64,000 nucleotides of DNA. Source: Tannerellaceae bacterium. GTDB lineage: Bacteria; Bacteroidota; Bacteroidia; Bacteroidales; Tannerellaceae. The notes beneath the pieces are model-generated. The model ran no database searches. It saw only the letters and a program-made list of their open reading frames with translations, and had not been told where the DNA came from. The position numbers and the translations under genes were made by a program. The DNA is taken from assembly GCA_031271045.1 (NCBI GenBank), contig JAISWO010000017.1, positions 158,306 through 222,305 of the forward strand. The letters are read 5' to 3'. Of this stretch, positions 39,471 to 50,900 are shown one piece after another (positions within the stretch are counted from its first letter, which is position 1; each line of letters opens with the position of its first letter).

Positions 39471-39530
39471 ATGGTCTCCGGAAGGAAATCAGACGGACTT
39501 ACAACATAAATGAACTAAAAGAACGAACAA

Positions 39531-40052
39531 ATGAGCAGTATCAATTACGACCTGACAAAGATAAAAGCCTTTGTTTTTGACGTCGACGGCGTCCTGTCGG
39601 GCGAAAGTATCCCCCTGCATCCGAACGGCGATCCCATGCGTACGGTAAGTATCAAAGATGGATACGCCATGCAGTTAGCCGTGAGGAAAGGATTTCACCT
39701 GGGGATTATCACCGGAGGCTATACCGACGCCGTGCAGATCCGCTTCGAACGCTTGGGCGTAGAACATATCTATATGCGCAGCTCGACGAAGATAAACGAC
39801 TTCCACGACTTTATGCAGAAGACAGGCCTCGCGGCAGAAGAAGTAATGTATGCCGGAGATGATATACCGGACTATGAAATCATGTCAATCGTCGGACTGT
39901 CGGTCGCCCCGGCCGATGCCGCACCGGAAATTAAGCAGATAGCGACCTACATCTCGCACCGCAAAGGAGGAGATGGCGTAGCCCGCGATGTGATCGAACA
40001 GACGCTCAAAGCACAGGGCCTGTGGATGTGCGACGAAGCCTTCAGGTGGTAA
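39531..40052 (+). CDS. HAD-family phosphatase, KdsC-like
   Basis: [31 protein letters not shown]. Confidence 0.9.
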   Translation: MSSINYDLTKIKAFVFDVDGVLSGESIPLHPNGDPMRTVSIKDGYAMQLAVRKGFHLGIITGGYTDAVQIRFERLGVEHIYMRSSTKINDFHDFMQKTGLAAEEVMYAGDDIPDYEIMSIVGLSVAPADAAPEIKQIATYISHRKGGDGVARDVIEQTLKAQGLWMCDEAFRW

Positions 40053-40067
40053 ACCTTCCCTGTCGCC

Positions 40068-40640
40068 ATGCTCGCACTGTCTTATAAGGTTGTCCTCGGT
40101 TCGCAGTCGCCGCGCAGAAAGGAACTGCTGAAGGAAATAATCCCCTTCGAGGTGAAGGAAGCGATCGAAGTAGACGAAACCTGGCCGCCTTCGCTCCAGG
40201 TAGAGGAGATACCGGTCTACGTAGCCCGCAAGAAGGCGGCCGCCTACCTGCCTTCGCTCGAGGCAGACGAATTGCTGATTACGGCCGATACGATCGTCGT
40301 CCTCGACCGGACCGTCCTGGGGAAGCCCTCCGGCAGGGAAGATGCCGTACGGATGCTCCGGATGTTGTCAGGAAGAACGCACCGGGTGCTAACGGGCGTA
40401 TGCCTGACGGCACGGCAGAAGACAGTCGACTTCTCCGTCGCCTCCACGGTCCGCTTTGCACCAATCGGCGAGGAAGACATACAGTATTATATCGACCGGT
40501 TCCAGCCCTACGACAAGGCCGGAGCCTACGGCATACAAGAGTGGATCGGCTATATTGCCGTGGAAGAAATAGCAGGCTCCTTCTATAACGTCATGGGGCT
40601 ACCCGTACAGAGGCTTTATCAAGAGTTATCCAGGTTTTAA
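40068..40640 (+). CDS. maf: Maf-family nucleotide pyrophosphatase
   Basis: KVVLGSQSPRRKELLKEI; ADTIVVLD; YDKAGAYGIQEW. Confidence 0.95.
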   Translation: MLALSYKVVLGSQSPRRKELLKEIIPFEVKEAIEVDETWPPSLQVEEIPVYVARKKAAAYLPSLEADELLITADTIVVLDRTVLGKPSGREDAVRMLRMLSGRTHRVLTGVCLTARQKTVDFSVASTVRFAPIGEEDIQYYIDRFQPYDKAGAYGIQEWIGYIAVEEIAGSFYNVMGLPVQRLYQELSRF

Positions 40641-40654
40641 AAAAAGAAAACAAG

Positions 40655-41683
40655 ATGAGTAAATTACGATTGGGTGTGGTCGGCACCAACTTCATAACCG
40701 ACTGGGTTATTACCGGCGCCCGGCAAGACGAACGGCTGGAGCTGACAGCCGTTTGCTCGCGCCGTCAGGAAACGGCCGCCGCCTTTGCCAACAAACACGG
40801 CATCCGGCACATCTTTACCTCGCTCGACGACATGGCGCGCAGCCCGCTCATAGACGCTGTCTACATCGCGTCTCCCAACTTCCTGCACGCTTCACAGAGC
40901 AACCTCTGCATGCGCCACGGCAAACATGTCCTCTGCGAAAAACCGCTCGCCTCCAATGCCACCGAGGCAAAGGAAATGATCGCAACCTCCAAGCGCTACA
41001 ACGTCGCCCTGATGGAGGCTATGAAGCCGACATTGACGCCCAATTTCCTGGCTCTGCGCAACAACCTGGAGCGCATCGGTACGCCGCGCCGCTACTTCGC
41101 CTCCTTCTGCCAGTACTCCTCCCGTTACGACACCTACAAGCAAGGAAGCCTGCCCAATACCTTCCGCCCCGACTATTCCAACGGGGCAACGATGGACATC
41201 GGGACCTATACGATCTACCCGATGATTGTCCTTTTCGGACGGCCCCAACAGATCCAAGCCTCCGGCGTACTGCTTTCCTCCGGCGTCGACGGGCAGGCCG
41301 CGGTCAATTTCCTGTACGAAGGCATGAATGCAACAGTTATTTACTCCAAAATCGCCAATTCCGCCCTGCCGACCGAGATCCAGGGCGAAGAGGGTTTCCT
41401 TACGCTGGATCGCATCCACACCATCCGCAGCCTCACCTTTACGCCGCGCTCCGGAACCGCCCCGGGAAAAGGACTGGTCGACAAACCGATCGACCTGAGT
41501 ATGCCGCTCCTGTGGGACGAATACTACTACGAGATAGCCGAGTTTATCAACCTTGTCCGCGACGGACGGTGCGAGTCGGAAATTAATTCGCATGCCAATT
41601 CCCTGGCTACGCTTGAGGTCATCGACGAAATACGCCGCCAGATGGGCGTTGTTTATCCGGCCGATACTTTCATTCGAATCTGA
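40655..41683 (+). CDS. Gfo/Idh/MocA-family oxidoreductase
   Basis: LRLGVVGTNFITDWVITGARQDERLELTAVCSR; VLCEKPLASNATEAK. Confidence 0.92.
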   Translation: MSKLRLGVVGTNFITDWVITGARQDERLELTAVCSRRQETAAAFANKHGIRHIFTSLDDMARSPLIDAVYIASPNFLHASQSNLCMRHGKHVLCEKPLASNATEAKEMIATSKRYNVALMEAMKPTLTPNFLALRNNLERIGTPRRYFASFCQYSSRYDTYKQGSLPNTFRPDYSNGATMDIGTYTIYPMIVLFGRPQQIQASGVLLSSGVDGQAAVNFLYEGMNATVIYSKIANSALPTEIQGEEGFLTLDRIHTIRSLTFTPRSGTAPGKGLVDKPIDLSMPLLWDEYYYEIAEFINLVRDGRCESEINSHANSLATLEVIDEIRRQMGVVYPADTFIRI

Positions 41684-41775
41684 CAGTTGTTTATATTTTC
41701 TCGCGAAAAGGGTAACGGAGGACTTTTTTTCCTCATTTTTTCCTTCTTTTTTCTTGCATATTAAAAACCAATCAT

Positions 41776-41783
41776 TATATTTG
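41776..41783 (+). promoter_or_regulatory. TATATTTG -7-like promoter element ahead of array 4
   Basis: TAnnTTTG match; next annotated + gene starts at 42324, so array 4 would be transcribed. Confidence 0.5.
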
Positions 41784-41919
41784 CCCACGTTTTACAATTC
41801 TTCCGGGGCCGGGTGGTTCTTCTAACAGTTGATGGTTTGCTTTTCACGCCCGTCCCCGGTTTTTCCACTTCCGACAGGAAAAAACGATCTTTAATCTTAT
41901 TGTTTAGAACGGATATATT

Positions 41920-42255
41920 GCAGTCCACCGAGCTTCGGATGCAGTCCACCGAGCTTCGGATGCAGTCCACCGAGCTTCGGATGCAGTCCACCGAGCTTCG
42001 GATGCAGTCCACCGAGCTTCGGATGCAGTCCACCGAGCTTCGGATGCAGTCCACCAGGCTTCGGATGCAGTCCACCAGGCTTCGGATGCAGTCCACTAAG
42101 GCTCGGATGCAGTCCACTAAGGCTCGGATGCAGTCCACTAAGGCTCGGATGCAGTCCACTAAGGCTCGGATGCAGTCCACCAGGGCTCCGGTGCAATCTA
42201 TCCAGGTTCCATTGCAATCCATCGAAGCCCCTTTGCTGTCCATCGAAGCGGAGGG
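41920..42255. repeat. Array 4: sixteen 21-bp units GCAGTCCACCGAGCTTCGGAT, decaying rightward
   Basis: Units start every 21 bp from 41920; six identical, then ACCAGGCTTCGG x2, ACTAAGGCTCGG x4, then diverged. Confidence 0.97.
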
Positions 42256-42323
42256 GTGAAAAAGGAAAGAGAATCTATTAAAATGTTTGAATATACAGTA
42301 TTAACCTCATACAAATTATTGTT

Positions 42324-43016
42324 ATGCCAAGTAATAGAACTGACTGGATGCCGCATGGCTACGTAGAACGGCTGGAGAAAGCCAAAATAACGGTACACTT
42401 TATCGACACGAACCTCGTTCGTCTTGGTATGCAGGATACGACAGTGATTGGAAAATGGTACAAAGGCTTCCGCAACGGATCCTTTGTCAGGTACGATGAA
42501 GCGGTGACGGCATGGAAGAACCCCGCAACACGTACCAAAATCATCATTGACGAAGTGAGAGCGGCCGAGAAGATTTTTGTACCCGAATATCGCAAATTGG
42601 CCGCCCTGATGAAGACCAACCAGGCCGCATCGGACGCCGACCTTGATGCCGCGGGCCTGCCCATGCGCTCCGCCGGCAAACACTCACCCGCCCCGGTAGC
42701 CGCCATGCCTCCCGGATTCGAAATCATACCCTTAGCCGGTCACCGGCTGCACATCGACTACTTCTCGATGGAAGAAAGAAGCAAAGGCAACAAGCCCAAA
42801 GGACAACATGGAGCTGAAATTAAATGGACCTTCTCGGAGGTCGACGTCGACGATCCCGACCTGTACGAACACTCCGGCTTCGACACCGCCTCGCCCGCCA
42901 TCCTGACCTTCCGCGGAAGCGAGATGGGCCACAAAATCCACATCGCTCTTCGATGGGAAAACACCCGCGGCCTCAAAGGTCCCTGGAGTACCCCCGTCGA
43001 AACCGTCATTCCCTGA
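42324..43016 (+). CDS. Conserved hypothetical protein
   Basis: Intact ORF MPSNRTDWMPHGYVERLEKAKITVHFID...; C-terminal GHKIHIALRWENTRGLKGPWSTPVETVIP. Confidence 0.75.
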   Translation: MPSNRTDWMPHGYVERLEKAKITVHFIDTNLVRLGMQDTTVIGKWYKGFRNGSFVRYDEAVTAWKNPATRTKIIIDEVRAAEKIFVPEYRKLAALMKTNQAASDADLDAAGLPMRSAGKHSPAPVAAMPPGFEIIPLAGHRLHIDYFSMEERSKGNKPKGQHGAEIKWTFSEVDVDDPDLYEHSGFDTASPAILTFRGSEMGHKIHIALRWENTRGLKGPWSTPVETVIP

Positions 43017-43044
43017 AAGAATTATAATTTTTTCATGTTCAGTA

Positions 43045-43084
43045 GCCGTCCGTGAGGGAAATTCCCTCCGGGCGGCTTTCTTTT
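43045..43084. terminator. Hairpin terminator between convergent genes
   Basis: GCCGtCCGtgaGGGAaattccctcCGGgCGGC followed by TTTCTTTT. Confidence 0.75.
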
Positions 43085-43097
43085 GACCCGAATCGGC

Positions 43098-44054
43098 TTA
43101 CGCTTCGCTCAGGAGAAGCCTCCGGAGAACGGTCTGGGCGGAAATCTCGCGATTAGCGGCTTCGGGAATAACTAAGCTGCGGGGCCCCTCAATCACATCG
43201 TCGGTAACGATCATATTGCGGCGCACAGGCAGGCAGTGCATGAAGTAGGCGTTGTTCGTCAAGGCCATTGTCCGGGCATCCACGGTCCAGCGCCTGTCGG
43301 CGTGGAGGACCTTGCCGTAGTCCGGACCGGCGTATGCAGCCCAATTTTTGGCATAGACAAAGTCGGCGCCCTCAAAGGCCTTCTCGCGGTCGTACTCGAC
43401 GCGCGCCGGACCGACAAAGGCCGGATCCAGTTCGTAGCCTTCGGGATGCGTGATGACAAAGTCGTAGCCGGCGGCGTTCATCCATTCGGCAAAGCTGTTC
43501 GGCACGGCCTGGGGAAGGGCTTTGGGATGGGGGGCCCAGGTCATCACGACCTTGGGGCGGGGCGTTGTCCGGTACTCTTCGATCGTAATCAGGTCGGCGA
43601 AGCTCTGCAACGGATGGCGGGTGGCTGCTTCCATCGAGAAGACGGGCCTCCCGCTGTAGCGGATAAACTGGTTGAGCGTCTTTTCGGTATAGTCCTCCTC
43701 CTTGCTCTCGAAGCGGGCGAAAGAGCGTACGCCGATGATGTCGCAATAGCATCCCATCACGGGGATTGCCTCGAGCAGGTGCTCGCTTTTGTCGCCGTCC
43801 ATGACGACGCCTCTTTCTGTCTCCAGCTTCCAGGCCCCCTGGTTCACATCGAGGACGATGGTGTTCATGCCGAGGTTCATGGCGGCCTTCTGGGTGCTCA
43901 ACCTGGTGCGCAGGCTGGCGTTGAAGAAGACCATTAACAAAGTTTTGTTCCGCCCGATGTTTGTGTCGGCAAAGCGGTCTCTTTTGATCTCGTAAGCTTC
44001 CCGGAGGGCAGCTTGCAGGTCGCCGAGATCGTGCACGTTGGTAAAGTTTCTCAT
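43098..44054 (-). CDS. argF': N-acetyl/N-succinylornithine carbamoyltransferase (Bacteroidetes type)
   Basis: MVFFNASLRTRLSTQKAAMNLGMNTIVLDVNQGAWKLE; HCLPVRRNMIVTDDVI. Confidence 0.92.
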   Translation of the reverse strand: MRNFTNVHDLGDLQAALREAYEIKRDRFADTNIGRNKTLLMVFFNASLRTRLSTQKAAMNLGMNTIVLDVNQGAWKLETERGVVMDGDKSEHLLEAIPVMGCYCDIIGVRSFARFESKEEDYTEKTLNQFIRYSGRPVFSMEAATRHPLQSFADLITIEEYRTTPRPKVVMTWAPHPKALPQAVPNSFAEWMNAAGYDFVITHPEGYELDPAFVGPARVEYDREKAFEGADFVYAKNWAAYAGPDYGKVLHADRRWTVDARTMALTNNAYFMHCLPVRRNMIVTDDVIEGPRSLVIPEAANREISAQTVLRRLLLSEA

Positions 44055-44075
44055 TTTCTTTCTATCATTATAAGA

Positions 44076-44978
<903 letters not shown>

Positions 44979-44996
44979 GTTTTTTCCTTTCAAGTT

Positions 44997-45656
44997 CTAC
45001 ATATTCATATAATAGAGCAACTCGTCTATCCTGTGTTGCAGGGCCTCGTCGTTCTTTCCCTTTTCCATGAAGTGGTGCAGCACCGTATAGTTGAAACGTT
45101 CGAAGCTGCGGATCACCGGCGTGGCATCTTCGAGGTCAATCTTGATCGTCAGGACGAGCCTCCCGGTGACGGGGTCTGTGTTCGACAGCAGATTGAGCAC
45201 ATGCGCATTGTTGGCTTCCATAATCCGTGCGATGTCTGACAAGGCGTAGTCCCGCGGTAGCAATTCCAGCACAACGACACTTCCCGCCGCCTCCGCATTG
45301 CACAAGCCGGCGAGAACGTCAAACACCTTGTCGCGCGTAATAACTCCCTTGTAATGACCTTTAGGTGAAACCACCGGAAGTATCGTCAAATGATAGCGCA
45401 GCATCCGTTCCATGATCTCATGCAGATGCCCCAATTCGCCAATGCTTAGCGCGTACAGCGTCAATTCATGTACGCTGACCGAAGGATCCGGTAAAGCCAA
45501 CAGATCTTTTTCCAACAATAAACCCTGGTATATATCACCGGCTACAACCGGAAGGTCCCTGACCTTCAAATCATCCATCACCGATAAAGCAAAAGCTGCC
45601 TTATCAGTCTTTTTTAACGCCGGAAACTCTTTCGTTATGAAATCTTTCGTCCACAT
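44997..45656 (-). CDS. CBS-domain protein
   Basis: Two CBS-like motifs, LPVVAGDIYQGLLLEKDLL and LPVVSPKGHYKGVITRDKVFDVL. Confidence 0.85.
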   Translation of the reverse strand: MWTKDFITKEFPALKKTDKAAFALSVMDDLKVRDLPVVAGDIYQGLLLEKDLLALPDPSVSVHELTLYALSIGELGHLHEIMERMLRYHLTILPVVSPKGHYKGVITRDKVFDVLAGLCNAEAAGSVVVLELLPRDYALSDIARIMEANNAHVLNLLSNTDPVTGRLVLTIKIDLEDATPVIRSFERFNYTVLHHFMEKGKNDEALQHRIDELLYYMNM

Positions 45657-45682
45657 TTTATTCTGTATTCCCTAAATACCAT

Positions 45683-45690
45683 TAATTTTG
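45683..45690 (+). promoter_or_regulatory. TAATTTTG -7-like promoter element
   Basis: TAnnTTTG match upstream of exbB ATG 45753. Confidence 0.45.
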
Positions 45691-45752
45691 CCGCAATATT
45701 AAGACAAATGTAATCAAAGAATTAGTATTAACAGAATAAGAGCACAAAAACA

Positions 45753-46463
45753 ATGAGTATTTTACTTTCATTACAGTCCACAGGAGAACAGGCAGCTACT
45801 GCTATGCCGGATCTGACGACAAATATCATCGTAACGCAGGCGGAAATAAACATCCTCGACCTGGCGCTGAAAGGAGGCTGGATCATGATCATCCTGGCCT
45901 TACTGTCGTTCATAGCCGTCTATATATTTATAGACCGTCTATTAATCATTCGGCGCGCCGGAAAGGAAGATGAATCCTTCATGAACCGGATTAAAGACTA
46001 TATCCACGACGGCAAGGTAGAGTCGGCACTAAAGCTCTGCCGCACCACCTATACGCCTTCCGCCCGGATGATAGAAAAGGGCATCTCGCGCCTGGGAAGG
46101 CCTATGAACGACGTGCTGGTCGCCATTGAGAACGTCGGTAACCTCGAAATAGCCAAATTAGAGAAAGGCTTTCCCTTGATTGCCACCATTGCCGCCGGAG
46201 CCCCGATGATCGGCTTCCTGGGGACGGTAACCGGTATGGTCCGGGCCTTCTTCGACATGGCCAATGCCGGCTCGAACGTCGATATAACCTTACTCTCAAA
46301 CGGCATCTATGAAGCCCTGGTGACAACGGTGGGAGGATTAGTCGTCGGTATCATCGCCTTGTTTGCATACAATTATTTAGTCTCCAGCGTCGACAACGTC
46401 GTAAACAAGATGGAAGCCCGTACGATGGAATTTATGGACCTGTTGAACGAACCTGCTAATTAA
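45753..46463 (+). CDS. exbB: MotA/TolQ/ExbB proton channel family protein
   Basis: GFPLIATIAAGAPMIGFLGTVTGMVRAFFDM. Confidence 0.92.
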   Translation: MSILLSLQSTGEQAATAMPDLTTNIIVTQAEINILDLALKGGWIMIILALLSFIAVYIFIDRLLIIRRAGKEDESFMNRIKDYIHDGKVESALKLCRTTYTPSARMIEKGISRLGRPMNDVLVAIENVGNLEIAKLEKGFPLIATIAAGAPMIGFLGTVTGMVRAFFDMANAGSNVDITLLSNGIYEALVTTVGGLVVGIIALFAYNYLVSSVDNVVNKMEARTMEFMDLLNEPAN

Positions 46464-46469
46464 TTACGC

Positions 46470-46880
46470 ATGGCACTGAAAAGACGAACCAAGGTAAACG
46501 CATCCTTCAGCATGGCTTCGATGACGGACGTCATCTTTCTGTTACTGATATTCTTTATGATCAGTTCGACGGTCGTTATCCCGAATGCCATCAAGGTTAC
46601 TTTGCCCCAGTCGCAAAAGCAGACGTCTGCCAAACCGCTCACGCGACTGACGATCGACGCAGACCTGAACTACTACGTAGCCTTTGGGAAACAGCGCGAA
46701 CGAAGAATCACCTTCGACCAAATAACTCCTTTCCTGCAAGATTGCTATGACAAAGAACCGGAACTGTATGTCATGCTTTATGCCGACGAAACCGTTCCCT
46801 ACAAGGAAGTCGTAAAGATCCTGAACATAGCGATCAAGAACAAATACAAAATGGCGCTCGCCACAAGACCGCAAAAATAA
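46470..46880 (+). CDS. exbD: ExbD/TolR family protein
   Basis: FSMASMTDVIFLLLIFFMISSTVV. Confidence 0.92.
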   Translation: MALKRRTKVNASFSMASMTDVIFLLLIFFMISSTVVIPNAIKVTLPQSQKQTSAKPLTRLTIDADLNYYVAFGKQRERRITFDQITPFLQDCYDKEPELYVMLYADETVPYKEVVKILNIAIKNKYKMALATRPQK

Positions 46881-46888
46881 CCGACCCC

Positions 46889-47680
46889 GTGGACACCGAT
46901 AAACTATACAGCCTCTTAGGTACGCTCGCCGTTCATCTGCTGATCCTCCTGATCCTGGGATTCACCGTGCTGCGAACCATCGTCCCCGAAGAAGAGGAAG
47001 GCATCCTGGTGAACTTCGGGAACGTGAACACCTCTACCGGTATGTTCGAACCTTCGTACACAGGAGGCGCTTCCCTGCCGGTTCCTCCCCAACCGCAGCC
47101 TGCCGTCAATCAGGAAGACTTCCTGACGCAAGACCTCGAAGAATCGGTCGCCATCGAAGAAGCCCGGAAAAGAGAAGAACAACGCATAGAAAATGAACGG
47201 CGCATAGCCGAAGAAACCGAACGACGCCGGGAAGAAGAACAGCGACGCCGGGAAAACGCCATCAGCAGCCGCGTAGCCGGCGCCTTCGGTAGCGGCAACG
47301 CACAAGGCAACAATCAAGGCGATGCCTCCACAGGCGCCGGGAACCAGGGCAGCCCCTTCGGCAACTCCGATCGCGGAGCCAACGAAGGAACAGGCGGCGA
47401 AGGCCCCCTATTCACGCTGGACGGACGCCGCCCCGCCGGCATGGGTGGACTGCCCCGACCGGAATACAGCGTACAGGAGGAAGGACGCATCGTCATCAAT
47501 ATCACCGTCGACCCCAAAGGCGCCGTCATCTTTGCCGAGATAGGTCGAGGAACGACCATCGACAATGCCTCCATGCGACAAAGCGCCCTTAACGCCGCTC
47601 GCAAAGCTAAATTCAACAGCATACCAGGAACCAACAACCAGAGCGGCACAATCACCTATAATTACCGGCTGACGCAGTAA
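46889..47680 (+). CDS. tonB: TonB-family energy transducer
   Basis: N-terminal TM, long charged linker, C-terminal GRIVINITVDPKGAVIFAEIGRGTTIDNASMRQSALNAARKAKF. Confidence 0.85.
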   Translation: MDTDKLYSLLGTLAVHLLILLILGFTVLRTIVPEEEEGILVNFGNVNTSTGMFEPSYTGGASLPVPPQPQPAVNQEDFLTQDLEESVAIEEARKREEQRIENERRIAEETERRREEEQRRRENAISSRVAGAFGSGNAQGNNQGDASTGAGNQGSPFGNSDRGANEGTGGEGPLFTLDGRRPAGMGGLPRPEYSVQEEGRIVINITVDPKGAVIFAEIGRGTTIDNASMRQSALNAARKAKFNSIPGTNNQSGTITYNYRLTQ

Positions 47681-47902
47681 GCTAAGTATATACTCAAAAG
47701 GTAGCCCTGCGGGAATATACATAACGAATAGCGCCTCAAACTTTTTCTTAACCTTTTACGTCTGTTCACTAACGACGACAAACTTGCGACGATAACCCTC
47801 TCCTACAGACGAGAAGATGCAGACAGGTGGGAAAAAGATTTCTCGCAAATCAGAAGCATTTGATGACGCTGGTGGTATGATCGGTTTTGCTGATGGTCAG
47901 CA

Positions 47903-47950
47903 GATCACCGTCAACCCCCAGGCGTCATCATCTTCGCCGAGATAGGCGGA
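47903..47950 (+). pseudogene. Short relic of a TonB C-terminal coding segment (ITVNPQGVIIFAEIGG with 1-nt deletion)
   Basis: atcaccgtcaacccccaggcgtcatcatcttcgccgagataggcggag aligns to 47501-47550 of intact tonB. Confidence 0.65.
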
Positions 47951-47958
47951 GTTGCGGA

Positions 47959-50900
47959 TTACAAGTTACCGCATGCCCGTTCCAGTTCGACCATGGCGGC
48001 GGCGCAGTGGTAGAGCGTCTCACTGTGGTTTACCTGTACGTCGTTGTAGGTACGTTGGGCGTTGAGTACTTCGAGAATGGTTGTCTCGCCGCGCTCATAG
48101 CTGTACACTTTCTTTTGGAGAATAACTTCTGCTTCGTCCAGCAGGCCGGCGAACTGCTCTACTTGGCGGCAGGCGGCTGTATAGCGACTGAAGGCTTGCG
48201 CGACTTCCGAAGCGATCTGCAACTCTACGGCCCGGTATTGTTGCTCGCTTTGCGTGGCCGCCAATTGGGCCGCCCGCAATGCGCCCTTGTTGGCGTTGGA
48301 GAATTTCAGCGGGACGCTGATTCCCGCCGTAATTCCCCGGAAGGCAGGCGCGGGCGCTATTTCGTTCAATACTTTCGATGAATACACTCCGCCGATACTG
48401 ATTCCCAGGTCAATCGCACGGTTGGCTTTGGCCAATCGCAGGTTGTTGTACGAAAGCTCCCTCGATTGCAGGGCGGCCTGCAGGTCGGCGCGATTGTTTT
48501 GTGCCGTCGCTATCAGTGCGGGCAACTCCCATTCGCGTTTCGGACAAGACAGTTCCCCCGTTATCGAATCGGGCAAGGCCATGGCGTCGCTTCCCTGGAA
48601 TAATGAGAGTTGAACCAACGCCTGCTTCCACTCGCCTTCGCCCGCATACACCTCATTCAGCATCGTGGCGGCTTCCAGCTTCGATTGCCGGGCATCGACT
48701 TCCATGATCGCTCCCAGGCGAAAGCGCAGGCTGTCGGCGAGCGAGAGCGAGAGCATCTGCCGGTAGGATGTTTTTTGTATTTCGTGCAGCCGCTTTTGTT
48801 TCAAGGCGGCCAGATAGGCCAAGGTGGCGTCGGCCCGGAGGTTGCGGAAATAATCCTCCAGCATGGCGCCGGCCAGTTCTTTTTCGCTTTGCGCCACCCG
48901 TATCCGCGCCCGGCGTTTGCCTCCGAGTTCGAGCGTATAGCTCAATCCGGCGTCGATGCCGTAACCCATTTGCAAGTCCCAGTTCTGGTTGTTGGCATAG
49001 TCGACCGACAGTTCGGGATCGGGGAAGGCCTTGGCGGCTTTCAGGTTGGCCTCGGCGATGTCGACATTGTACTTCTCGGCCAGGTAGCTGACGTTGGAGC
49101 TTCTGACGTTCGACAGGTATTCTTCGAACGTCAGCGTCCGTCCCTGCGCATGCCCGACAAGGCTCACGACGCAGAACAATGCGATCATGGCATATTTCGT
49201 GAGAGGCGTACGTCCGGACGGGGGGGCGGTGGCGGCTCTTTTTTCCATTATGTAATAGAAAGCGGGCAGGACGTAGAGGGTGAGGATGGTGCCGCACAGC
49301 AGGCCGTAAACGATCACCGTGGCCAGCGGACGCTGCACGTCGGAGCCGATACCGGTCGAAAGCGAAGCGGGCAGCAATCCGAGGATCGCTACGGTGGCCG
49401 TCATCAGCACAGGACGCAGGCGATGGGATGCACCGGAAAGGACGGCTTCTTTCAATTCCGTACCCCGCTTGCGCAGGTTATTGATGTGCGAGATCATGAT
49501 GACGCCGTTCTGGATGAAAACGCCGAATAGCGCTATAAAGCCCACCGCCGAGGATACATTGAACGTCATTCCGCGCACTACTAAGGCCAGCATACCTCCG
49601 AAAACGGCCAGCGGCAGCATCCCGATCAGCAAACCCGCCTGGCGGAATTTGCCGAAGGTGAAGAACAGCAGCAGGAACATCACCGCCAGCGTGATGGGCA
49701 TAATAATTGCCAGACGACCGAATGCCCGGCTCTGGTTCTCCAACTGGCCGGCCCAGTGGAAGCGGAACCGGGTGTGATCGTACGGCACCTGGGCTTCGAT
49801 TTTCGATTGGGCTTCACGGACGAAGGAGGTCAGATCCCTTCCGCGCAGGTTCATACGTACGGTAACGAAGCGTTGGTTCATCTCGCGGGAGATCATGCTT
49901 GCGCCCGTCGTCGTCTTGATCTGTGCTACGGCCGAGAGGGGGATCATCGTCCCGGAGGCCGATGTGAGCATCAACGCGCCGATCTTTTCGGGCGTATCGC
50001 GCGATACGTCGTTGTAGCGGCAGATCACATCATACACCTTGCTGCCGATAAATACCTGCGAAACGGCCTTGCCGCCGATGGCTACTTCGATCAGTTCGGC
50101 TACGTCGGCGACATTGAGGCCGTACTGGGCGATCTTGTCGCGGTCGGCCACAATCTGGAGCTGCGGCAGGAAAGGTTCCTCCATAAGACCGACGTCGGCA
50201 GCTCCCGGCACGCCTTCGACCAGCGTTTTCACGGCCTCGGCGATGCGGCGGCTTTCGGTCATATCTTCGCCGTAGATCTTAATCGCCAAGTCGCTATGCG
50301 CTCCGGCAATCTGATCCATCACCATGTCGATGATAGGCTGCGAAAATCCGACGCTGTATCCCGGCATCGTCTCGATCATGGCGGCCATATCGGCGATCAG
50401 GTCCGGCTTCCTCCGGCCGTCCTTCCATGTGTCGTAGGGCTTGAGGCCGATCATTACTTCGATGTGTGAAAAAGAAAAGGGACAGACGCCTTCGTCGTCG
50501 CGCCCGGTCTGGGTCATGACGTAGGTTACTTCGTCGTACACCCGGAGCTTATCGCGGAGCGTCGTGGCCATCTCGGAGGATTTCTCGAGCGACATGCCGG
50601 GAGGCAACTGTATCTGGAGCCAGATGCTGCCTTCGTCGAGCGGAGGCAGGAAGTCTTTCCCGACGTAGACCGAAAGCCCGGCGACGGCAATCAGCACGGC
50701 GGCAATGGGGGCGATGATTTTCCGGGGAGCGGCAATGAGAGCGGCGCTCTGACGCCGGTATATTTCCGTCAGGCGTTCGAGCCAGCGGTTGCGGTAAACT
50801 TTCTGGGGTTTCCGGTACACGGCGTACGCCAGGCCGGGGATCAGGATCAGGGCCGAGGCCAGCGCACCCGCCAGGGCAAAGCTCAAGGTAAAGGCCATCG

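Noticed and set aside
41761-42259. ORFs of 148, 160 and 106 aa made of QSTELRM / SSVDCIR / GGLHPKL repeats
   Set aside because: Same 21-bp periodicity artefact in three frames on two strands.
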